NCBI GenBank assembly: GCA_039654915.1
Contig: CM077600.1
Location: 45,740,492 to 45,804,491 of the forward strand
Source of the DNA: Aquilaria yunnanensis
Taxonomy: Eukaryota; Streptophyta; Magnoliopsida; Malvales; Thymelaeaceae
Direction: 5' to 3'
DNA length: 64,000 nt
Below, in pieces: positions 59,111-64,000 of the stretch (position 1 is its first letter; each line of letters opens with the position of its first letter). The position numbers and the translations under genes are program-made. The notes beneath the pieces are model-generated. The model made no database searches. It was not told the origin of the DNA and saw only the letters and a program-made list of their open reading frames with translations.

Positions 59111-59659
59111 ATGGATTCTACTTTTTCCGCCTTGCGAAAGTATTTCCCTTCTCTCCCAATGAACATCCTCAAAAAGATCTACCAAGTTCGCTGTGAACGA
59201 TTAAGAGTTCTGATGCACAAAGGAATCCCTGAAGATGTACGGTGGTTAATCGAAGCCAAGGTTCGTCTAGCAGGTGAAATCCCAGAGGCATTTGTGTCTC
59301 AGATGCCTGGTATAGGCAAAAGCTCTTATGCCAAAAAGCGAAGAGCGAAAAGGTTACAAGTCTGCCATAAATGTGGACGGTGGACTTGTAATACTAAATG
59401 TCGTTCTTTAGGGATGATCTCTGATAATCGAGAAGATAAAATACGATTCATTAAGAATGGCTTGAGTAAAGACTCGTTGGATGATATCCAATTGACTCTT
59501 GAGACGCATTCTTGTGGATCTGTGCAACGTGAACTACTTGGTTTGTGGAGCATTTTTCATGAAGAACGAGAACGATACAGTCCCGGGAATCTGACGTTAA
59601 ACGACCCTATTTGTCAGCTTGTAAGAAAACTGGATGGGAAGCAAATCCTCGACTCATAG
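59111..59659 (+). CDS. Cassette gene 1: basic cysteine-cluster (NABP-like) protein
   Basis: A complete 182-codon intronless frame with ATG in context gaaaATGG. The N-terminal half (1-70) looks helical and is shared with the two following genes (LRKYFPSLP, LKKIYQVRCER, GIPEDVRWLIEAKVRLAGEI). Residues about 83-95 are strongly basic (SSYAKKRRAKRL) and run straight into a cysteine cluster C-x2-C-x4-C-x3-C (CHKCGRWTCNTKC), followed by a lone cysteine (ETHSCG). A basic stretch directly before a zinc-ribbon-like cluster is the layout of the cysteine-rich nucleic-acid-binding proteins of carla-, viti- and trichovirus-type plant viruses, and the local residues look alike; these proteins bind RNA/DNA and some enter the nucleus. 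No plant protein family comes to mind. Function in this setting is unknown; nuclear or nucleic-acid binding is inferred. Confidence 0.75.
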   Translation: MDSTFSALRKYFPSLPMNILKKIYQVRCERLRVLMHKGIPEDVRWLIEAKVRLAGEIPEAFVSQMPGIGKSSYAKKRRAKRLQVCHKCGRWTCNTKCRSLGMISDNREDKIRFIKNGLSKDSLDDIQLTLETHSCGSVQRELLGLWSIFHEERERYSPGNLTLNDPICQLVRKLDGKQILDS

Positions 59660-59817
59660 AAGCCATTAATCCCGTTACTGGACGTAAAACCAGTGGAAGA
59701 TGTGAGCCACAGTCACAATCACTGTACATACAATTTATCATATTTAAAATTTTCCATTTTTCTTTTAATAATGTATTTGCTCCCGTAAGTGTAATCGACA
59801 CGTTATCCATTTCATCG

Positions 59818-59825
59818 CTATAAAT
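59818..59825 (+). promoter_or_regulatory. TATA box of cassette gene 2
   Basis: CTATAAAT 88 bp before the ATG, inside a block (ttatccatttcatcgCTATAAAT) that recurs before gene 3 and LOG. Confidence 0.65.
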
Positions 59826-59905
59826 GCACGTTCTTCCAGTCGGTTATCTAAGTTTCCTTCAATAACTAATTCCTTTCCATCATCTCTCAAATTCTTCTCT
59901 CATCA

Positions 59906-60454
59906 ATGGATTCTACTCTTTCAGCACTGCGAAAATACTTTCCTTCCCTTCCAATAAAAGTCCTTAAAAAGATCTACCTTGCTAGATGTGAAAGAATCAG
60001 AGTTTTTACACGCAAAGGCATTCCCGATAATGTGCAGTGGATAATTGAAGCTAAGGTCCGTCTGGCGGGTGAAGTTCCAGATGCATTTATGCCCCGCATG
60101 CCCGGTTTAGGTAAAAGCCGTTATGCCAAAAGGCGAAGAGCAAAGAGACTAGGCGTGTGTTATAAATGTGGGCGATGGAATTGTAATACTAAATGTCGCT
60201 CTTTAGGATACATCTCCACAAATCGTGAAGATAAAAGAAAATTCATTAAGAATGGCCTGCGTAAGGAATCTCTGGAAGATATCCGAGAGACTCTTGAAAC
60301 GCATTCTTGTGGAAAAGTGCAAGGTCAAATTGTCAAATTGTGGAGGACTTACCATAAAGAACGAGACCGTTACAGTCTTGGGAATGTGACTGTAAACGAC
60401 CCTGTCTGCCAGCTTGTAAGAAAACTGGATAGGAAGCAAGTCCTCGACTCATAG
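59906..60454 (+). CDS. Cassette gene 2: NABP-like paralogue
   Basis: 182 codons, exactly the length of genes 1 and 3 and roughly 70% identical to gene 1 by eye. All landmarks are kept: LRKYFPSLP, the basic run SRYAKRRRAKRL, the cluster CYKCGRWNCNTKC, the lone Cys (ETHSCGK) and the C-terminal VNDPVCQLVRKLDRKQ. The 246-bp spacer before it has its own core promoter (TATA at 59818). The 3' flank repeats the motif acagtcatgattgctgtaca found after the other copies. No stop, frameshift or intron, so the reading frame has been kept during divergence. Confidence 0.75.
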   Translation: MDSTLSALRKYFPSLPIKVLKKIYLARCERIRVFTRKGIPDNVQWIIEAKVRLAGEVPDAFMPRMPGLGKSRYAKRRRAKRLGVCYKCGRWNCNTKCRSLGYISTNREDKRKFIKNGLRKESLEDIRETLETHSCGKVQGQIVKLWRTYHKERDRYSLGNVTVNDPVCQLVRKLDRKQVLDS

Positions 60455-60603
60455 AAGGCATTGAAGCCATTACTAGATATAAATCAGTGGAAGATGAGAG
60501 CCACAGTCATGATTGCTGTACATATAAGCTGTCATTTGTCTTTTCTTTTGACAATAATGTACTTGCTTCTGTAAGTGTAATTAATGCATTATCCCTTTCA
60601 TCA

Positions 60604-60612
60604 CTATAAATA
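60604..60612 (+). promoter_or_regulatory. TATA box of cassette gene 3
   Basis: CTATAAATA, 41 bp before the ATG at 60645, in the shared block ttatccctttcatcaCTATAAAT. Confidence 0.65.
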
Positions 60613-60644
60613 TGTGTTAGTTATTTTCTTTGCCTCCTTCATCA

Positions 60645-61193
60645 ATGGAGTCTTCTCTTTCCGCCCTACGAAAGTATTTTCCTTCCTTCCCAATAAATGT
60701 TCTTAAAAAGATTTATCAAGCTAGATGTGAACGATTCAGAGTATTTATGCACAAAGGCATTCCTGATAATGTGCGGTGGCTAATTGAAGCTAAGGTTCGT
60801 TCAGCTGGTGAAGTTCCCGAAGCGTTCTTTCCCCGTATGCCCGGCTTTGGTAAAAGCGCTTATGCCAAAAAAAGAAGAGCAAAGAGGCTAGGCGTTTGTC
60901 ATAATTGTGGATGGTGGATTTGCGGCAATAAATGTCGTGCTCCAGGAGTGATCACCAGAAATCGTAATGATAGAATAAGATTCATTAAGAATGGCTTGCG
61001 TAAGGAATCTCTAGAAGATATTCGAGAGGTTCTTGAAGCGCATTCTTGCGGAATAGTGCAATTTGAGGTTGTTGGATTATGGATAATTTTCCAAAAAAAA
61101 CGAGAACGTTACAGTCTTGGGAATCTGACCTTAAACGACCCTGTTTGCCAGTTTGTGAGAAAGCTAGATGAGATGCAAATCACCGATTCATAG
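60645..61193 (+). CDS. Cassette gene 3: NABP-like paralogue
   Basis: 182 codons from the ATG at 60645 (a TTG-started extension to 60630 is not needed). The alignment with genes 1 and 2 is gap-free. Basic run SAYAKKRRAKRL; cysteine cluster CHNCGWWICGNKC keeps the C-x2-C-x4-C-x3-C spacing even though residues between the cysteines differ (GWWI for GRWT, GN for NT). The lone Cys (EAHSCG) and the C-terminus LNDPVCQFVRKLDEMQ are conserved. The conserved cysteines with changing neighbours argue for selection on the metal-binding fold. The promoter is separate from that of gene 2. Confidence 0.75.
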   Translation: MESSLSALRKYFPSFPINVLKKIYQARCERFRVFMHKGIPDNVRWLIEAKVRSAGEVPEAFFPRMPGFGKSAYAKKRRAKRLGVCHNCGWWICGNKCRAPGVITRNRNDRIRFIKNGLRKESLEDIREVLEAHSCGIVQFEVVGLWIIFQKKRERYSLGNLTLNDPVCQFVRKLDEMQITDS

Positions 61194-61208
61194 AAAGCAT
61201 TGAAGCCA

Positions 61209-61754
61209 TTACTGGACGCAAAGCCAGTGGAAGACGAGGATCAAAGTCACGATTACTGTACATGCTAGCTGTCGCTTTTGAAATTTTCCTCCCCTTTTGG
61301 TAATAATGTATCCACTCCTGACGTGAACCAAAGTCACGATTACTGTACACACTAGCTGTCGCTTTTGAAATTTTCCTCCCCTTTTGGTAATAATGTATTC
61401 ACTCCTGACGTGAACCAAAGTCACGATTACTGTACATGCTAGCTGTCGCTTTTGAAATTATCCTCCCAATAATGTACCCACTTCTGACATGAGATACAGT
61501 TATGATTACTGTATATAGCTGCCACTTTTTAAAATTTTCCTTCTCTTCCAACAATCACGTACCTACTCCTGACGTAAGCTACAGTAGTGACTACTGTACA
61601 TGCTAGCAGCTATTTTGAAAATTTTCCTCCTCTTTTAACGATAGTGTACCCATACCTGACCAGAGTCATACTCGTGACTACTGTGAATAGCTGGCAATAA
61701 TGTCTCCATTCTTGAAAATAAAATTATTGCCTTATCTCTTCATCTCTATAAATA
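61209..61754 (+). promoter_or_regulatory. Tandem promoter-like repeats and TATA box upstream of LOG
   Basis: About five units of 79-88 bp each carry an AGTCACGATTACTGTACAT-like block, a gaaattttcctcc block, an aataatgta block and a TGACG-type site: TGACGT at 61319, 61406 and 61570, TGACAT at 61485, TGACC at 61657. TGACG is the core of as-1-type elements bound by TGA bZIP factors. The array ends with CTATAAATA at 61746-61754, 41 bp before the LOG start. Single copies of the AGTCAC...CTGTACA block also follow genes 1 and 2, so the array looks amplified from the intergenic unit. Confidence 0.65.
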
Positions 61755-61786
61755 TATCCTCTTTTCTCACAAAGGTAAGGATAGGA

Positions 61787-62416
61787 ATGGAGAAAACCCC
61801 AACTCGTAAATCCCGAAGTATTTGTGTATTTTCTGGGGCTTTTCCTGGAAAAGATGAAGAGTATTTAAAAGCAGCCAACCATTTGGGAAGAGTATTAGCT
61901 GAGCGAAAAATACATTTAGTTTATGGAGGAGGTAGTGTCGGATTAATGGGAGGTGTAGCATCAGCAGCATCTCTAGGAGGAAGTCAAGTTCTGGGTATTA
62001 TCCCTGGACCTCTGAAATTTATTTCTGGGGGCACGATTGGAGAAGAATTAGTGGTTAAAAATTTGCAAGAGCGTGTGTTACAAATGCTTTTAAATGCTGA
62101 TGCTTTTATCGCTCTACCAGGTGGTTTTGGCACATTGGGAGAAGTCTTTCAAATTGCTTCCATGGCCCAACTTAATTTGCATAAGAAACCCATTGGGCTT
62201 TTAAATGTTAACAATTTCTTTACAGGTCTGATAGCTTTTATGGATTATGCTATGCAGAAGAATTTCATATCAAGAGTGGCACGGCGAATCATAATATCCG
62301 CAACAACTGCTGAAGAATTGCTAGATAAAATACAAGCTTTTGTTCCTGAACCAGATCCAGCAATGATTCAGATAGACTGGACACGACAGTCTTTCCCGAC
62401 CAGTTCACTCCCATAA
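61787..62416 (+). CDS. LOG: LOG-like cytokinin riboside 5'-monophosphate phosphoribohydrolase, intronless
   Basis: A 209-codon frame from ATG 61787; an upstream in-frame ATG at 61700 lies before the TATA box. LOG enzymes release active cytokinin bases from their ribotides. The Rossmann-like fold signatures are present: SICVFSGAFPGKDEEY, the nucleotide-binding YGGGSVGLMGGV, IIPGPLKF, the hallmark PGGFGTLGE (PGGxGTxxE) in ALPGGFGTLGEVFQ, and HKKPIGLLNVNNFF. The usual MHxRKxxM segment reads LQERVLQM, so the Arg is kept but the Lys is replaced. The sequence is clearly more diverged than plant nuclear LOGs are from each other. Plant LOG genes have several introns; this copy has none, so it descends from a processed or foreign gene. 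The frame is intact and it has its own TATA box. Activity is plausible but unproven. Confidence 0.88.
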   Translation: MEKTPTRKSRSICVFSGAFPGKDEEYLKAANHLGRVLAERKIHLVYGGGSVGLMGGVASAASLGGSQVLGIIPGPLKFISGGTIGEELVVKNLQERVLQMLLNADAFIALPGGFGTLGEVFQIASMAQLNLHKKPIGLLNVNNFFTGLIAFMDYAMQKNFISRVARRIIISATTAEELLDKIQAFVPEPDPAMIQIDWTRQSFPTSSLP

Positions 62417-62924
62417 TGGTCCTCTACTCACCCTGTTGAAGTATTGTGGAAGAAAGAAGCGATCTGATCCGTTTTTCTTGTCCTTTAGTTTTATTATCAG
62501 CATTTTCTTTCGCGTTTCAGTTTTTCTTTTCAGGGAATTTCTTTTTATAAGATAGTTTCGTCCATGCTGATATTAAAACCATGCGACAATGCCTTTAGGT
62601 TGGAATGGCTGAGTAAAGAGTAATTTTTATTACTCTTGAGACGCATCCTATTAGGTCTACTAGGCATAACATTTTGGGGTAGTTAAGCTTTAACCTTATT
62701 CGGATGACATATCTCACAAGGGAATCTATATTTACTGAAGAAAATATTAGATGAACCTTGAATATTGATTCCAAACATCCGTTCCCTTTACATAATTTGT
62801 CAGTGTTATTGTCATCATCAAGATTCACTCGTTTTATCGAAGCCTAATTCTTTGTGCTCGCCTATTATGAAAATTCACACTTTCGAAGAAAATTATTCCA
62901 ATTTCAATTGCTTTCATATAAATT
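62417..62924 (+). other. 3' flank of the LOG gene
   Basis: No coding region or repeat is recognised between the LOG stop and the minisatellite. Confidence 0.5.
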
Positions 62925-64000
62925 TCGCTCGAGGTCCTAAGGAAAGCTCCTTAGCCTCAAAATCAATTTTCATCATCGGGGTTTTAAGGATGGAACCTTT
63001 GCCTCGAAAACAATCAATTTTCATCATCGAGGTTTTAAGGATGGAACCTTTGCCTCGAAAACAATCAATTTTCATCATCGGGGTTTTAAGGATGGAACCT
63101 TTGCCTCGAAAACAATCAATTTTCATCACCGAGGTTTTAAGGATGGAACCTTTGCCTCGAGATCAATCAATCAATTCGAGGTTTTAAGGATGGAACCTTT
63201 GCCTCGAGATCAATTATCAATCCGAGGTTTTAAGGATGAAACCTTTGCCTCGAAAACAATCAATTATCAATCCGAGGTTTTAAGGATGGAACCTTTGCCT
63301 CGAACTCAATCAATCGTCGAGGTTTTAAGGATGGAACCTTTGCCTCGACATCAATTATCAATCCGAGGTTTTAAGGATGGAACCTTTGCCTCGAAAACAA
63401 TCAATTATCAATCCGAGGTTTTAAGGATGGAACCTTTGCCTCGAAATCAATCAATCAATTTGAGGTTTTAAGGATGGAACCTTTGCCTCGACATCAATCA
63501 ATCAATTCGAGGTTTTAAGGATGGAACCTTTGCCTCGAACTCAATCAATCGTCGAGGTTTTAAGGATGGAACCTTTGCCTCGACATCAATTTTCATCATC
63601 GGGGTTTTAAGGATGGAACCTTTGCCTCGACATCAATCAATCAATTCGAGGTTTTAAGGATGGAACCTTTGCCTCGACATCAATCAATCAATTCGAGGTT
63701 TTAAGGATGGAACCTTTGCCTCGAAAACAATCAATCATCATCGGGGTTTTAAGGATGGAACCTTTGCCTCGAACTCAATCAATCGTCAAGGTTTTAAGGA
63801 TGGAACTTTTGCCTCGACATCAATTTTCATCATCGGGGTTTTAAGGATGAAACCTTTGCCTCGAACTCAATCAATCGTCAAGGTTTTAAGGATGGAACCT
63901 TTTGCCTCGACATCAATTTTCATCATCGGGGTTTTAAGGATGAAACCTTTGCCTCGAGATCAATCAATCAATCCGGGGTTTTAAGGATGGAACCTTTGCC
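62925..64000 (+). repeat. Minisatellite (about 22 units in view), runs off the window
   Basis: The conserved core GGTTTTAAGGATGGAACC plus TTTGCCTCGA alternates with variable linkers made of aacaatcaatt, catcatcg or atcaatcaattc; the period is about 44-52 bp. Within each unit CGAGG and CCTCG, and AGGTT and AACCT, are inverted, so each can form a small hairpin. The frames reading VLRMEPLPRKQS are by-products of the repeat. Its position fits the tandem repeats known from the 3' untranslated region of Tat/Ogre retrotransposons. Confidence 0.92.

Larger units (their letters stand above)
49304..64000 (+). mobile_element. Ty3-type (Tat/Ogre-like) LTR retrotransposon lacking pol, carrying a four-gene cassette; runs off the window
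   Basis: Order: left LTR 49304-52892, primer-binding site 52896-52913, leader with tandem repeats, gag 54112-56003, no recognisable pol, non-coding DNA with tandem repeats (56.7-58.95 kb), three zinc-cluster ORFs and LOG (59111-62416), minisatellite from 62925. A long leader, a gag of this type and tandem repeats between the coding part and the 3' LTR are known for plant Tat/Ogre elements. Gag-only, pol-less derivatives are also known (TR-GAG). The 3' LTR is not in the window, so inclusion of everything after 56 kb is inferred. It is inserted in LINE DNA. Confidence 0.65.

Noticed and set aside
60630..60644. TTG-initiated N-terminal extension of cassette gene 3
   Set aside because: The ATG at 60645 gives exactly the length of the other two paralogues and aligns from the first residue.
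61700..61786. Upstream in-frame ATG of the LOG frame
   Set aside because: It lies before the TATA box, and the extra residues are unlike LOG proteins.
62765..63471. Frames encoding repeated RMEPLPR peptides on plus and related repeats on minus
   Set aside because: They are open because the minisatellite period is often a multiple of three; both strands are open.
62925..64000. CRISPR-like appearance of conserved cores and variable linkers
   Set aside because: The linkers are all variants of the same few words, this is plant nuclear DNA, and no cas genes are present; it is a minisatellite.

Overview
This is a stretch of plant nuclear DNA, probably from a eudicot; the species cannot be read from the sequence. 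The evidence is an AT-rich, intron-containing, transposon-dense landscape with plant-only protein families: an ATL-type RING-H2 protein, an Expp1-like secreted protein and a type I MADS-box factor. These three are the only host genes that look intact (2476-3003 minus, 20255-22693 plus, 23069-24088 minus).

Most of 4.7-44 kb is layered DNA transposons whose ends and target-site duplications (TSDs) can be read. There are two CACTA elements (5091-7011, 11745-15297) and six or seven non-autonomous hAT elements with 8-bp duplications, several with Tip100-like CAG..GG ends. There is also a series of long-inverted-repeat, Mutator-like elements with about 9-bp duplications, perfect at 40478-40925 and 37203-38007. 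They nest: CACTA in a Mutator-like element, hAT in CACTA, and one Mutator-like element inside the arm of another. Several carry GC-rich captured host sequence; the clearest is a trihelix transcription-factor fragment at 34836-35062. Other remains include two LINE fragments and an ER-type small heat-shock-protein pseudogene. A recent duplication of unusual form (42260-43536) consists of a 304-bp direct repeat flanking a 676-bp copy of DNA found 2.9 kb away.

From 49304 to the window end lies one large Ty3-type LTR retrotransposon of Tat/Ogre style, inserted into a LINE remnant. It has a 3.6-kb left LTR containing a SKP1-like gene fragment, a primer-binding site, a leader of tandem repeats and a long gag ORF with a frameshift near its end. 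No recognisable pol follows. Instead there is non-coding DNA with decayed tandem repeats, then a cassette of four intact intronless ORFs, then a minisatellite running off the window. The 3' LTR is not in view, so membership of the cassette in the element is inferred.

The cassette (59111-62416) is the main discovery candidate. Three tandem paralogous ORFs of exactly 182 codons each encode a basic, cysteine-cluster protein resembling the cysteine-rich nucleic-acid-binding proteins of some flexuous plant RNA viruses. They are followed by a divergent intronless LOG (cytokinin-activating) enzyme. Genes 2, 3 and LOG share a core promoter with a TATA box, and LOG is preceded by about five promoter-like repeats carrying TGACG motifs. 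If expressed, the cassette would couple a putative nuclear regulator to local cytokinin production.
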